64,000 nt of DNA. It comes from Proteobacteria bacterium SG_bin4 (GTDB lineage Bacteria; Pseudomonadota; Gammaproteobacteria; Burkholderiales; Nitrosomonadaceae). The stretch lies in contig LWDH01000047.1 in NCBI GenBank assembly GCA_002083395.1, positions 42,139-106,138 of the forward strand, written 5' to 3'. Position 1 is the first letter of the stretch; each line of letters starts with the position of its first letter. Positions 35,197 through 45,463 of this stretch are shown here, one piece after another. A program made the position numbers and the translations under genes. A model generated the notes under the pieces. That model did no database searches. It had not been told where the DNA came from and saw nothing but the letters and a program-made list of their open reading frames with translations.

Positions 35197-37260
35197 TCAC
35201 ACGCGCAAATATTCGTTTCTTTCACCCAGCCAGCGGTCGATATGCCGTTGCGCCAGCTCCGGATAATGATCGAGCATTTCATTTGCGGCAGCTTGTGCGG
35301 CTTCCAGTAAATCACGATCCTGCTCCAGATCGGCGAAGCGCAACATCGGCACACCGCTCTGCTTGGCGCCGAGAAACTCGCCGGGGCCGCGCAATTGTAA
35401 ATCCTGACGGGCAATTTCGAAACCGTCAGAATGTTCAAAAATGATACGCAACCGTTTGCGGGCTACTTCCGATAAGGGCTGCTGGAATAATAAGATGCAG
35501 ATACTGGCGTCGGATCCACGGCCCACACGTCCGCGCAATTGGTGCAATTGCGACAACCCCATGCGCTCGGCATTCTCAATCACCATCAACGATGCATTGG
35601 GTACATCGACACCTACTTCGATAACCGTTGTCGCGACCAGCAACTGAATAGCGCCTCGTTTAAACAAATCCATCACCTCAGTTTTTTCCTGCGGAGACAA
35701 GCGCCCATGCACCAGCCCGACGGTGAAATGCGGAAATTCTTCAGTCAGACTGGCATAGGTAGCTTCCGCCGTTTGCAACTGCAATACTTCCGATTCCTCA
35801 ATTAACGGACATACCCAATACACTTGCTTGCCTTGTGAACACGCTTGCTCTATCCGCGCGATGACTTCGTCACGACGGCTATCAGCAATCAATTTAGTCA
35901 CCACCGGTGACCTGCCTGGCGGCAATTCATCGATAATCGAAACATCCAGATCGGCAAAATAGCTCATCGACAGCGTACGTGGAATCGGCGTCGCGCTCAT
36001 CATCAACTGGTGCGGCATAATCGCCGCTTGCGCACCTTTCAGCCGCAACGACAAGCGTTGCTGCACGCCAAACCGATGCTGCTCGTCAATAATGGCTAAT
36101 CCTAATTGCTGAAAGGCCACTTGATCCTGAAATAAGGCATGGGTTCCAACGATCAATTGCGCCGCTCCGGTTGAAATTTCATCCAGCGCTATCTGCTTTT
36201 GTTTCTTTTTCTGACTTCCCGATAGCCAGACAACTCTTACCCCTAATGGCTCAAACCATGCTGACAGCTTATGGAAATGCTGCTCGGCAAGAATTTCGGT
36301 CGGCGCCATCATAGCAGCTTGAAACCCATTCTCAATCGCCTGCAGCGCAGCCAGCGCCGCCACGATCGTTTTGCCGCTGCCGACATCACCCTGCAATAAA
36401 CGTTGCATCGGGTAAGGCGCCGCCAGGTCATGGCTGATTTCATCAAACACCCTGATTTGCGCAGACGTCAGCCCAAATCCCAACAGCTCAAGCAGTTTGG
36501 CAGCCGATTGATTTTTTGGCGCTAATACCGGCGCGCTGCAGTGCCGCCGTTGCCGGTAATGCCAACGCATTGATAACTGTTGCGCCAGCAGTTCATCAAA
36601 CTTGATGCGCCGCCAAGACGGGTGTGTCCGGGCTTGTAACGATCCAATGGACACATCCGGCGGCGGGTTATGCAGATTGATCACACTCGCGCTAAAACCG
36701 GCCAGTTGATAGCGCTTGATCACCGTATCCGGCACGGTTTCAGTCATTACTTTTGTTTGTTCGGCGTTATGCAGCGCTTGTCCAATGAGTCTTACCAGTG
36801 TCTTCTGCGGCAATCCCGCTGTAACGGGATAAACCGGTGTCATCGTATCCACGAGCGGCTCGCTTGCAGATACGATGCGGCATTTGGGATGGATCATTTC
36901 CATTCCATGATAACCGTGGCGGATCTCACCCAATAATCGCACGCGCTTTCCTACCGCGTAAGTCTTGATTTGACTACCATAGAAATTCAGATAGCGCATG
37001 ACCAAGATACCGCTGCTATCTTCAATTTGACAAACCAGCTGCCTTCGCGGGCGCATCACCACTTCGCTATGAATGATCACCCCTTCGACTTGCACGATTT
37101 GTCCGGCTGGTGCATCTGCAATCGGAAACAAGTGCGTTTCGTCTTCGTACCGGATCGGCAAATGCAAAATCAAATCCCATTCAGTGCGGATGCCTAAACG
37201 TAATAATTTCTCCTGTACGCCGGGGCTTACGTGCATTGCGTCACCAACTAACACTGCCAC
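35197..37260 (-). CDS. recG: ATP-dependent DNA helicase RecG
   Basis: This 687-residue enzyme processes stalled replication forks and Holliday junctions. The wedge OB-fold occupies the N-terminal part. Walker A is GDVGSGKT, the DEAH-type box reads IIDEQHRFG, and motif VI is in QLRGRVGRG. It lies 18 bp after ridA on the same strand, so the two are probably co-transcribed. Confidence 0.98.
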   Translation of the reverse strand: MAVLVGDAMHVSPGVQEKLLRLGIRTEWDLILHLPIRYEDETHLFPIADAPAGQIVQVEGVIIHSEVVMRPRRQLVCQIEDSSGILVMRYLNFYGSQIKTYAVGKRVRLLGEIRHGYHGMEMIHPKCRIVSASEPLVDTMTPVYPVTAGLPQKTLVRLIGQALHNAEQTKVMTETVPDTVIKRYQLAGFSASVINLHNPPPDVSIGSLQARTHPSWRRIKFDELLAQQLSMRWHYRQRRHCSAPVLAPKNQSAAKLLELLGFGLTSAQIRVFDEISHDLAAPYPMQRLLQGDVGSGKTIVAALAALQAIENGFQAAMMAPTEILAEQHFHKLSAWFEPLGVRVVWLSGSQKKKQKQIALDEISTGAAQLIVGTHALFQDQVAFQQLGLAIIDEQHRFGVQQRLSLRLKGAQAAIMPHQLMMSATPIPRTLSMSYFADLDVSIIDELPPGRSPVVTKLIADSRRDEVIARIEQACSQGKQVYWVCPLIEESEVLQLQTAEATYASLTEEFPHFTVGLVHGRLSPQEKTEVMDLFKRGAIQLLVATTVIEVGVDVPNASLMVIENAERMGLSQLHQLRGRVGRGSDASICILLFQQPLSEVARKRLRIIFEHSDGFEIARQDLQLRGPGEFLGAKQSGVPMLRFADLEQDRDLLEAAQAAANEMLDHYPELAQRHIDRWLGERNEYLRV

Positions 37261-37278
37261 CGCAACTGAGCGAATCGC

Positions 37279-37668
37279 TTAGTCGGATAGCACCATCACC
37301 GCGTCCATTTCCACCAATGCACCGCGCGGCAATGCTTTGACGCCTACCGCCGCCCGCGCCGGATACGGTTGTGAAAAATGACCGGCCATGATTTCGTTTA
37401 CCAATGCAAAATTATCCAGGTCGGTTAAAAATATATTCAGTTTGACGACATCGCTCAGGCTGCCGCCGCTTGCTTTCGCCACCGCTTTCAAATTGGAGAA
37501 CACTTGCTGGATCTGTGCTTCAATCCCTTCCGCCATTTGCATGCTGACCGGATTCAATCCGATCTGGCCGGACAAATAAACAGTGTCTCCGCCACTGACC
37601 CGGACCGCCTGTGAGTAGGTCCCGATTGCTTGCGGCGCATCGTTCGTATGGATGATTTGCTTCGTCAT
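37279..37668 (-). CDS. ridA: RidA family reactive intermediate deaminase
   Basis: This 129-residue protein hydrolyses reactive enamines/imines released by PLP enzymes. Typical segments are APQAIGTYSQAV, YLSGQIGLNP and PARAAVGVKALPRGALVEMDA, with the catalytic arginine in YPARAAV. The start is the ATG at 37668, preceded by AGGAGA; a longer frame to 37719 is not family-like. Confidence 0.96.
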   Translation of the reverse strand: MTKQIIHTNDAPQAIGTYSQAVRVSGGDTVYLSGQIGLNPVSMQMAEGIEAQIQQVFSNLKAVAKASGGSLSDVVKLNIFLTDLDNFALVNEIMAGHFSQPYPARAAVGVKALPRGALVEMDAVMVLSD

Positions 37669-37826
37669 TTTTTCTCCTGGTGAATGTATTCGGTTTTTTT
37701 TGTTATAGTTGCGGCTCAAGCAAAATTTCAGTCTTATTAATACCGCCCTTTTATTATGATGCAGCGAACTTTGGCGTATTTCAACCGGGCTTGAATATTG
37801 ATCTAACCATTATTTAATTTCTTTCA

Positions 37827-39080
37827 ATGCAAAAACTGATTATTCAGGGTGGAACACCGTTGCACGGTGAAATATCCATCTCGGGCGCAAAAAATGCTGC
37901 ACTTCCGGTACTATGCGCATCGCTTCTGACCGAAGAAATATTGACTGTCAAAAATGTGCCGGCACTTCAAGATATTACCACGATGTTGTCATTGCTCAAG
38001 CAAATGGGAACAACCGTGATTTCCCCGGCTTCCTCTGAAGTTTCACTTTCCGCAGCAACTTTGACGCATTTGGTTGCACCCTATGAAATGGTTAAAACCA
38101 TGCGTGCCGCAATTTTAGTGCTCGGACCTCTGCTCGCGCGCGCCGGCGAAGCTAATATTTCATTGCCGGGCGGGTGCGCTATCGGCTTGCGCCCGGTCGA
38201 TCAGCATATCAAGGGATTGCAGGCAATGGGTGCAGAGATTCAGATTAAACACGGCTACATTCATGCGGTCGCGAACAAACTGCATGGCGCGCGTATTGTT
38301 TTCGATATTGTCACCGTCACGGGCACCGAAAATCTGATGATGGCAGCCACGTTAGCAGTAGGCACGACCATTCTGGAAAATGCCGCGCGGGAGCCGGAAA
38401 TTGTCGATCTGGCCAATTGTCTGAAAGCAATGGGTGCGAAAATTCATGGCGCAGGTACCGACATTATTACGATTGAAGGTGTCTCTTCATTACATGGCGC
38501 CGAGCATGCAGTCATGCCGGACCGGATCGAAACCGGGACTTTCCTGGTCGCCGCCACCGCAACCGGCGGTGAAATTCAACTGAGAAACACCGATGCGCAC
38601 ATGCTGGATGCCGTTCTGGACAAATTGGCCGAAGCCGGCGCTCGCATTGATTCCGCAGAAGATTGGATTCACCTGAGCATGCAAACCAAGCCGAAATCGG
38701 TGAATGTGCGCACAGCGCCCTACCCCGCTTTTCCAACCGATATGCAAGCGCAATTCATGTCATTGAACTGCATTGCCGATGGCACCGCCATTATTACCGA
38801 AACTATTTTTGAAAACCGGCTGATGCACGTGCAGGAATTAAAACGCATGAACGCCAATATCGAAGTCGAAGGCAACGCCGCGATTATTTGCGGCATCCCG
38901 CAACTGGATGGCGCTCATGTCATGGCAACTGATTTGCGCGCTTCGGCAAGCCTTGTCATCGCCGGTTTGATTGCCCAAGGCGAGACAGTCATAGATCGAA
39001 TCTATCACTTGGACCGCGGCTACGAAAATATCGAGGGGAAATTATCCACTTTAGGCGCATACATCCGGCGCGCTCAATAA
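37827..39080 (+). CDS. murA: UDP-N-acetylglucosamine 1-carboxyvinyltransferase
   Basis: This 417-residue MurA starts peptidoglycan precursor synthesis. The conserved SGAKNAALPVL and the active cysteine loop LPGGCAIGLRPVDQHIKG (the fosfomycin target cysteine) are intact. It is divergent from ridA. In many betaproteobacteria murA is followed by hisG and his genes; here it is followed by a terminator and an unrelated gene. Confidence 0.98.
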   Translation: MQKLIIQGGTPLHGEISISGAKNAALPVLCASLLTEEILTVKNVPALQDITTMLSLLKQMGTTVISPASSEVSLSAATLTHLVAPYEMVKTMRAAILVLGPLLARAGEANISLPGGCAIGLRPVDQHIKGLQAMGAEIQIKHGYIHAVANKLHGARIVFDIVTVTGTENLMMAATLAVGTTILENAAREPEIVDLANCLKAMGAKIHGAGTDIITIEGVSSLHGAEHAVMPDRIETGTFLVAATATGGEIQLRNTDAHMLDAVLDKLAEAGARIDSAEDWIHLSMQTKPKSVNVRTAPYPAFPTDMQAQFMSLNCIADGTAIITETIFENRLMHVQELKRMNANIEVEGNAAIICGIPQLDGAHVMATDLRASASLVIAGLIAQGETVIDRIYHLDRGYENIEGKLSTLGAYIRRAQ

Positions 39081-39083
39081 AAA

Positions 39084-39107
39084 AGGCCTTTGTTTACACA
39101 AAGGCCT
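39084..39107 (-). terminator. Strong intrinsic terminator between murA and the convergent gene
   Basis: AGGCCTTTGT (39084-39093) and ACAAAGGCCT (39098-39107) form a perfect 10-bp stem with a TTAC loop. On the minus strand it is followed by a run of T (A-run on plus at 39079-39084), so it best ends the gene at 39150-39770. It may also slow transcription leaving murA. Confidence 0.9.
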
Positions 39108-39149
39108 CTCATCGGGTACCCCTAGACAATTAAATGTGATGCATGCACT

Positions 39150-39770
39150 TTAAAATTTCGGTTGTTTATAACTGACCACAACCGTGGCTATTTTTTTGTT
39201 CAATCCCATCACAGGAACCACCAGAATCTTCTTGCCTTCGACGTCGGAGCGAAGTGTAATCTTTTGAAGATTCAGAATTTCTTTAGGATAAATCTCTACA
39301 CCTTTGGTCTCTTCTAGACGCTTATCCGTTGATACCAGCAATTGCCCGTCGTCACCAATCAATACAACCCGTTCAGTATCTTTCATTTTAACGATTTCAC
39401 TGAGATATTGATCGATTTGATCGACATTGTTACGAATCAATTCGCCACGCACCGCCCACGACAAGACTTGGCCAAACCGTTCTTCTTCCTTGACATATTG
39501 TTGATCGGCATATTCCCGGGCTTGCTGGGTAATCAGCACACGTTCACTTTCAAGCCTTTTCGCCATATCCGACTCGACTTTACTGACAGCAATGGTTTTC
39601 CACACCAGCAATACAACAATAATGCCAACCAGGATTGCAGCCTGCTTGGCGGATAATTGCATCGTCGGAATTTTAGCCACCCACTCAAATTTGGTGCTCA
39701 GTAACGAAAATAATGTTTCAGCCTTCGATTGTTGATTCGGGTTTTGTTTGTTGTAATCCGTCATGGACAA
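39150..39770 (-). CDS. Membrane-anchored protein with sensor-like extracytoplasmic domain, unknown function
   Basis: The 206 residues comprise a Gln/Asn-rich cytoplasmic start (about 1-40), one membrane helix (about 43-62, AAILVGIIVVLLVW), a helical stretch (SKVESDMAKRLESERV) and a small alpha/beta domain (RVVLIGDDGQLLVSTDKRLEETKG, ILVVPVMG). The latter resembles PDC/Cache-type ligand-binding sensors, with the typical 'voiced' GDDGQLLVST strand pair. No kinase, GGDEF or chemotaxis output domain is attached, so it might modulate another membrane protein. I do not recognise a named family. Confidence 0.7.
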   Translation of the reverse strand: MSMTDYNKQNPNQQSKAETLFSLLSTKFEWVAKIPTMQLSAKQAAILVGIIVVLLVWKTIAVSKVESDMAKRLESERVLITQQAREYADQQYVKEEERFGQVLSWAVRGELIRNNVDQIDQYLSEIVKMKDTERVVLIGDDGQLLVSTDKRLEETKGVEIYPKEILNLQKITLRSDVEGKKILVVPVMGLNKKIATVVVSYKQPKF

Positions 39771-40006
39771 CTCCTTGTGTTATTGGTAGCAGGGATAAAG
39801 CTTGATTATCCATGAATCCTTAAGCCAGGAAAAGTATCGTATGTCAAATAGATGCACGGCCCGATGATGGTTTTGTTATTTATGCATCAAAATTGCATAA
39901 AACACTTAAAAATCGCAAACCTGCTTAATAATTACGCTAGCATTTATGATTTATAATTCAGCATCAATGAATACAAAGCGCAGTCAAACGGAGATCAAGT
40001 ATCGTA

Positions 40007-41431
40007 ATGAGTAACAATAAATCGGACATGAAAGATCATAACAACACCTGGTCAGGACGTTTCAGTGAACCGGTTTCGGAGTTGGTAAAACGCTATACCG
40101 CGTCAGTGAGCTTTGATCAGCGGCTGGCTGAATATGATATCCAGGGATCGCTGGCGCATGCGCAGATGCTCACCGAGCAAGGAATCATCAGCAGCAGCGA
40201 TTTCGACGCTATCCAGCACGGTCTGCAACAAATTCTTGCAGACTTACGGAATCAGAAATTCACATGGCTGTTAGAGCTGGAAGATGTTCATCTGAATATC
40301 GAGAAACGATTGACGGCTTTGGTCGGTGATGCCGGCAAACGATTGCACACCGGACGTTCACGCAACGACCAAGTGGCTACCGATATCCGCTTGTTTTTAC
40401 GCGCAGCGATCGATGAAATCATAGCACTCATCAAAATCATGCAGACGGCTATCGTCGATCTGGCGGAACAGCATTTGCACACAGTGATGCCTGGTTTTAC
40501 TCATCTGCAAGTCGCGCAGCCCGTTTCATTCGGTCATCATTTGATGGCGTATTTTGAAATGCTGAAACGTGACATCGAACGTTTGATCGATTGCCGCAAA
40601 CGCGTCAATCAATTACCGCTGGGAGCTGCCGCGCTAGCCGGAACCAGTTATCCGATCAACCGGGAACGGGTAGCGCAATTGCTGAATTTTGATGGAGTTT
40701 GCCAGAATTCGCTGGACGCCGTCTCCGATCGTGATTTCGCTATTGAATTCAGCGCATGTGCAGCCCTGGTTATGACGCATTTATCACGCATGTCGGAAGA
40801 ATTCATTATATGGATGAACCCATCGTTCGGTTTTATTCAATTGGCCGATCGCTTCTGCACCGGTTCCTCTATCATGCCGCAGAAAAAGAATCCGGATGTA
40901 CCCGAGTTGGTCCGCGGCAAAACCGGCCGCGTCAACGGTCATTTGATCGCATTATTGACACTGATGAAAGCGCAACCATTGGCTTACAATAAGGACAATC
41001 AGGAAGACAAAGAACCGCTCTTCGACACCGTCGACACCCTGACCGACACCCTCCGGATTTATGCCGATATGCTCGGTGGCGTGGAAGCCAATCAGGCGGC
41101 TATGCGCGCGGCGGCGCTACGAGGCTACGCCACTGCAACGGATTTAGCCGATTACCTGGTGAAAAAAGGTATTCCGTTTCGCGATGCGCATGAAATTGTC
41201 GCTCAAGCCGTGCAATATGCGGAGCGGAAGGGATGTGACCTCAGCAAACTCGAATTACCAGAATTGCAAGCATTCTCTGCTCAGATTCAAGACGATATTT
41301 TTGCTGTGTTAACGCTGGAAGGATCGATGCAAAGCCGGAATCACACGGGTGGCACAGCGCCGGAGCAAGTTCGAATCGCGATTCAGCGAGCCAAAGAATG
41401 GTTGACACCGGATCTTGATTCGCGTGCATAA
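40007..41431 (+). CDS. argH: Argininosuccinate lyase
   Basis: This 474-residue enzyme makes arginine and fumarate from argininosuccinate. The superfamily signature GSSIMPQKKNPD and the substrate residues in HTGRSRNDQVATD are intact. The N-terminus WSGRFSEP is typical. A GGAG lies upstream of the ATG. The next gene starts within its last codons. Confidence 0.98.
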   Translation: MSNNKSDMKDHNNTWSGRFSEPVSELVKRYTASVSFDQRLAEYDIQGSLAHAQMLTEQGIISSSDFDAIQHGLQQILADLRNQKFTWLLELEDVHLNIEKRLTALVGDAGKRLHTGRSRNDQVATDIRLFLRAAIDEIIALIKIMQTAIVDLAEQHLHTVMPGFTHLQVAQPVSFGHHLMAYFEMLKRDIERLIDCRKRVNQLPLGAAALAGTSYPINRERVAQLLNFDGVCQNSLDAVSDRDFAIEFSACAALVMTHLSRMSEEFIIWMNPSFGFIQLADRFCTGSSIMPQKKNPDVPELVRGKTGRVNGHLIALLTLMKAQPLAYNKDNQEDKEPLFDTVDTLTDTLRIYADMLGGVEANQAAMRAAALRGYATATDLADYLVKKGIPFRDAHEIVAQAVQYAERKGCDLSKLELPELQAFSAQIQDDIFAVLTLEGSMQSRNHTGGTAPEQVRIAIQRAKEWLTPDLDSRA

Positions 41432-42308
41432 CTGGCTTGGCATCAGCACACAGATTTCCACTGTCTTAGGAAAGACTTATACCATCCAGGAATCTGATCC
41501 AATCGGTGGCGGTTGCATCAATCAGGCGTATCGAGTCAGCGACGGCAGGCTTCACTTTTTTATCAAGCTTAACTCATCCCTGAACTTCCCCATGTTTGAA
41601 GCGGAATTTGCGGGACTTCAGGAAATTCTGCAATCCGGCACGATTCGTGTACCGAACCCCGTCTGTCATGGACAAGATGGGCAAATTGCGTGGCTGGTAT
41701 TGGAGTATCTCAATCTCAACAATGGTGCAACCGCTAAAGGATCCGCTTTGGGAGAACAACTTGCCGCTCTGCACCGTACCACTTCCTCACAGTTTGGCTG
41801 GTATCGTGACAACACCCTTGGGACTACGCCGCAAATAAACAGATTTTGCACTAATTGGACAGAATTTTGGCAAAAGCACCGTCTTGGCTATCAACTGCTG
41901 CTGGCGCAACAAAACGGCTTTAATGGAAAAGTGCAACGACTGGGTGAACAATTGCTATTGAATTTGCAAAATTTTTTTGCTCCGGCGCAACCAGTGCCGT
42001 CACTACTGCACGGCGATCTCTGGAGTGGCAATTACGCCTACGACGGCCACGGCAATCCGGTCATATTCGATCCGGCCGTCTATTACGGTGACCGCGAAGC
42101 GGATCTTGCCATGACCGAATTATTCGGTGGATTCCCGTCCGACTTTTATTCTGCGTACCGCTATAATTATCCTTTGGATTCCGGTTATAATATCCGCAAA
42201 AATGTGTATAACCTATACCATATTCTCAATCATTTGAATCTTTTCGGCGGTAGTTACCTTTACCAGGCTGAACACATGATGAGTAGTTTACTTGCAGAAA
42301 TTCGCTAA
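41415..42308 (+). CDS. Fructosamine kinase family protein
   Basis: This protein of about 295 residues belongs to the fructosamine-3-kinase/APH-fold family, recognised by the catalytic loop LLHGDLWSGNYAYD, the metal motif IFDPAVYYGDREADLAM and ELFGGFPSDFYSAY. Members phosphorylate sugar adducts on proteins (ribulosamine, fructosamine or erythrulosamine) so that they fall off. It overlaps the end of argH. Possible starts are the TTG at 41415 and the GTG at 41424; neither has a strong ribosome site, so translational coupling is likely. Confidence 0.92.
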   Translation: MIRVHNWLGISTQISTVLGKTYTIQESDPIGGGCINQAYRVSDGRLHFFIKLNSSLNFPMFEAEFAGLQEILQSGTIRVPNPVCHGQDGQIAWLVLEYLNLNNGATAKGSALGEQLAALHRTTSSQFGWYRDNTLGTTPQINRFCTNWTEFWQKHRLGYQLLLAQQNGFNGKVQRLGEQLLLNLQNFFAPAQPVPSLLHGDLWSGNYAYDGHGNPVIFDPAVYYGDREADLAMTELFGGFPSDFYSAYRYNYPLDSGYNIRKNVYNLYHILNHLNLFGGSYLYQAEHMMSSLLAEIR

Positions 42309-42392
42309 ACACATTGATCGCGTTACTGGTTTATTCGAAATACATTGCTTTGCGACTGTTCCTATGAACTCTTCCAGGTACGATAATCACTT

Positions 42393-44069
42393 ATGACCAA
42401 ATATGTCTTTGTGACCGGCGGTGTTGTCTCTTCGCTTGGTAAAGGGATCGCTGCCGCGTCCCTGGCTGCATTGCTTGAATCACGCGGACTCAAGGTCACC
42501 ATGCTCAAACTGGATCCTTATATCAACGTTGATCCCGGTACCATGAGTCCGTTCCAGCATGGCGAGGTATTCGTTACGGAAGACGGCGCCGAAACCGATC
42601 TTGATTTGGGTCATTACGAACGCTTTATCAGCACGCGCATGACCCGGCATAATAACTTCACGACCGGTCAGATCTACGAAAGCGTTATCCGCAAAGAACG
42701 GCGTGGTGATTACTTGGGCGGAACCGTGCAGGTGATTCCGCACATCACCGATGAAATCAAGCGCTACATCCAAATGGGCGTTAGTGATGCGCAAGTCGCA
42801 ATCATCGAGATCGGTGGCACGGTGGGTGACATCGAATCGCTTCCCTTTCTGGAAGCGATCCGGCAAATGGCGGTGCAAAATCCGCGTACGGATACTTGCT
42901 TCATTCATCTCACGCTTCTACCTTATATCGGTTCCGCGGGTGAATTAAAAACAAAACCGACACAACATTCCGTTAAGGAATTGCGGGAAATCGGCATTCA
43001 GCCGGATGTTTTGCTATGCCGTTCCGATCGCGAAGTTCCCAAAGAAGAGCGGCGGAAAATTGCGTTGTTTACCAATGTGCAAGAAGAAGCCGTCATTTCC
43101 GTGATCGACGTTGACAGCATCTATAAAATCCCTGCTTTGCTGCATGAGCAAATGCTCGATGAAATTATTTGCCACAAATTGAATATCTTGGCTAAACCGG
43201 CTGATCTAAGCGTGTGGAAGAAACTGGTTTATGCTTTGGAGCACCCTAAGTACACCGTTACTATTGCCATCGTTGGCAAATATGTCGACCTCACAGAATC
43301 GTACAAATCATTATCGGAAGCATTGATTCATGCGGGCATTCATACCAACAGCCGGATCAATATCGTATACATCGATTCCGAAACAATCGAGAAAGAAGGC
43401 ACCGACAGTTTGAAAAATATGGATGCGATTCTGGTCCCCGGCGGTTTTGGGAAACGCGGGGTCGAAGGAAAAATCATGGCGATTCATTTTGCCCGCACCC
43501 ACCGCATCCCCTATTTAGGTATTTGTCTGGGAATGCAACTGGCCGTGGTGGAATACGCGCGCAATGAAACGGGAATGAAAGGCGCGCATAGCACCGAATT
43601 TAACCCGGAAACCCCTTTCCCAGTCATCGGCTTGATCACTGAATGGCGTACGCGTGACGGTCAAATTGAAACCCGTGACGAGAATTCCGATATCGGCGGC
43701 AGCATGCGGCTTGGCGGTCAAGAATGCTTGTTGAAAAAGCATTCGCTCGCTTGGGAAACCTATGGCGCAGATCAGATCATCGAACGTCATCGCCATCGTT
43801 ATGAAGTCAATAGCTTTTACATTCCAAAACTGGAAAAAGCGGGACTTTGCGTCAGCGGTTTATCGAAGGAAGAACACTTGTGCGAAATGATAGAGCTGCC
43901 GGAAACCGTCCACCCTTGGTTTCTCGGTTGCCAATTTCATCCTGAATTCACTTCCACGCCACGGTTAGGCCATCCACTCTTTAAGTCTTATGTACAAGCA
44001 GCGATTAATTATTCCAATCAACACCAGCATACCGAAGATGAAAAAATTCATGTAGTCCGCAATAACTAA
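42393..44069 (+). CDS. pyrG: CTP synthase
   Basis: This 558-residue enzyme aminates UTP to CTP. The N-terminal synthetase domain (VFVTGGVVSSLGKGI, with the P-loop) is followed by a class I glutaminase domain with the catalytic cysteine in LGICLGMQLAV and the His-Glu pair in CQFHPEFTS. It is followed by eno, but kdsA, which commonly lies between them in proteobacteria, is absent here. Confidence 0.98.
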   Translation: MTKYVFVTGGVVSSLGKGIAAASLAALLESRGLKVTMLKLDPYINVDPGTMSPFQHGEVFVTEDGAETDLDLGHYERFISTRMTRHNNFTTGQIYESVIRKERRGDYLGGTVQVIPHITDEIKRYIQMGVSDAQVAIIEIGGTVGDIESLPFLEAIRQMAVQNPRTDTCFIHLTLLPYIGSAGELKTKPTQHSVKELREIGIQPDVLLCRSDREVPKEERRKIALFTNVQEEAVISVIDVDSIYKIPALLHEQMLDEIICHKLNILAKPADLSVWKKLVYALEHPKYTVTIAIVGKYVDLTESYKSLSEALIHAGIHTNSRINIVYIDSETIEKEGTDSLKNMDAILVPGGFGKRGVEGKIMAIHFARTHRIPYLGICLGMQLAVVEYARNETGMKGAHSTEFNPETPFPVIGLITEWRTRDGQIETRDENSDIGGSMRLGGQECLLKKHSLAWETYGADQIIERHRHRYEVNSFYIPKLEKAGLCVSGLSKEEHLCEMIELPETVHPWFLGCQFHPEFTSTPRLGHPLFKSYVQAAINYSNQHQHTEDEKIHVVRNN

Positions 44070-44179
44070 AATTAAATAATTCAGGAAAAAGGTTTTATTC
44101 GATAGATCAATCAATCCGTTGATCGATTACCATAAACAATTAACCAACTAATAACAGTAAAGAACAGGAAAATAGTAGC

Positions 44180-45463
44180 ATGAGCGCAATTGTAGAAGTT
44201 ATCGGCCGTGAAATCTTGGATTCTCGCGGCAATCCAACCATTGAAGCAGATGTAGTGCTGGAATCCGGCGTTATCGGCCGGGCATCCGTTCCATCCGGCG
44301 CATCGGTTGGAACCCGGGAAGCCGTTGAATTACGCGATGACGATCCGCAGCGCTACACGGGTAAAGGTGTGCTCAAGGCAGTTAATAATGTCAACACCGA
44401 GATTTCCGAAGCGCTGATGGGATTTGACGTGATCGATCAAAGTTTTATCGATCACGAACTGATCCGGCTCGATGGTACCGAAAACAAATCAAGACTGGGT
44501 GCAAATGCGATTTTAGCGGTATCGCTAGCCGTAGCAAAAGCCGCCGCGGAAGATTGCGGTTTACCGCTTTATCGCTACCTGGGTGGTGCTGCCTCAATGT
44601 CGATGCCGGTGCCGATGATGAATCTGATCAATGGCGGCGCGCACGCTAACAACAATATCAACATGCAGGAATTCATGGTGGTACCGCTGGGAATTACCAA
44701 TTTCCGCGATGCGGTCCGTTGCGGCGCAGAAGTTTTCAGTACGTTGAAGAAACTGATTAACAGTAAAAACATGCCGACGACCGTCGGCGATGAAGGCGGT
44801 TTCGCACCTAATCTGGAAAACAACGAAGCGGCATTGCAATTGATCGTGCAAGCCATTGATCAAGCGGGTTATCAACCCGGAAAAGAAGTCGCCATCGGCA
44901 TCGATTGCGCCAGCTCTGAGTTTTATCATGACGGTAAATACCATTTGGCGTCGGATGGATTGCAGCTGACTTCGGCGCAATTTGCCGACTATCTCGCATC
45001 CTGGGTCGACAAATATCCGATCATCACCATTGAAGACGGTATGAGCGAGCATGACTGGAACGGCTGGGAATTGCTCACGGAGAAATTAGGTAAAACAATC
45101 CAGCTGGTTGGCGACGATGTCTTTGTTACCAACGCAAAAATTCTGCAAGAAGGCATTAAACGGGGTATTGCCAATTCGATTCTGATTAAGGTCAATCAAA
45201 TTGGTACACTGACTGAAACACTGGCTGCCATCGAGATGGCCAAATGTGCGGGTTATACCGCAGTCATCTCCCATCGCTCCGGAGAAACCGAAGATCATAC
45301 GATTGCCGATATTGCCGTCGCCACCAATGCGCTGCAAATCAAAACCGGCTCACTATCCCGCTCTGATCGGCTCGCAAAATACAATCAGTTATTGCGAATC
45401 GAAGAGGAACTGGGTGATGGCGTCAAATACGCCGGCCGGGGCGCATTTTATCAACTCAAATGA
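44180..45463 (+). CDS. eno: Enolase
   Basis: This 427-residue glycolytic enzyme interconverts 2-phosphoglycerate and phosphoenolpyruvate. The N-terminal IVEVIGREILDSRGNPT, the catalytic GDEGGFAPN, and the C-terminal signature ILIKVNQIGTLTET are intact, as is SHRSGETED. The mobile loop reads PSGASVGTRE rather than the common SGASTG; probably a neutral variation. Its stop overlaps the ftsB ATG by 4 bp. Confidence 0.98.
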   Translation: MSAIVEVIGREILDSRGNPTIEADVVLESGVIGRASVPSGASVGTREAVELRDDDPQRYTGKGVLKAVNNVNTEISEALMGFDVIDQSFIDHELIRLDGTENKSRLGANAILAVSLAVAKAAAEDCGLPLYRYLGGAASMSMPVPMMNLINGGAHANNNINMQEFMVVPLGITNFRDAVRCGAEVFSTLKKLINSKNMPTTVGDEGGFAPNLENNEAALQLIVQAIDQAGYQPGKEVAIGIDCASSEFYHDGKYHLASDGLQLTSAQFADYLASWVDKYPIITIEDGMSEHDWNGWELLTEKLGKTIQLVGDDVFVTNAKILQEGIKRGIANSILIKVNQIGTLTETLAAIEMAKCAGYTAVISHRSGETEDHTIADIAVATNALQIKTGSLSRSDRLAKYNQLLRIEEELGDGVKYAGRGAFYQLK

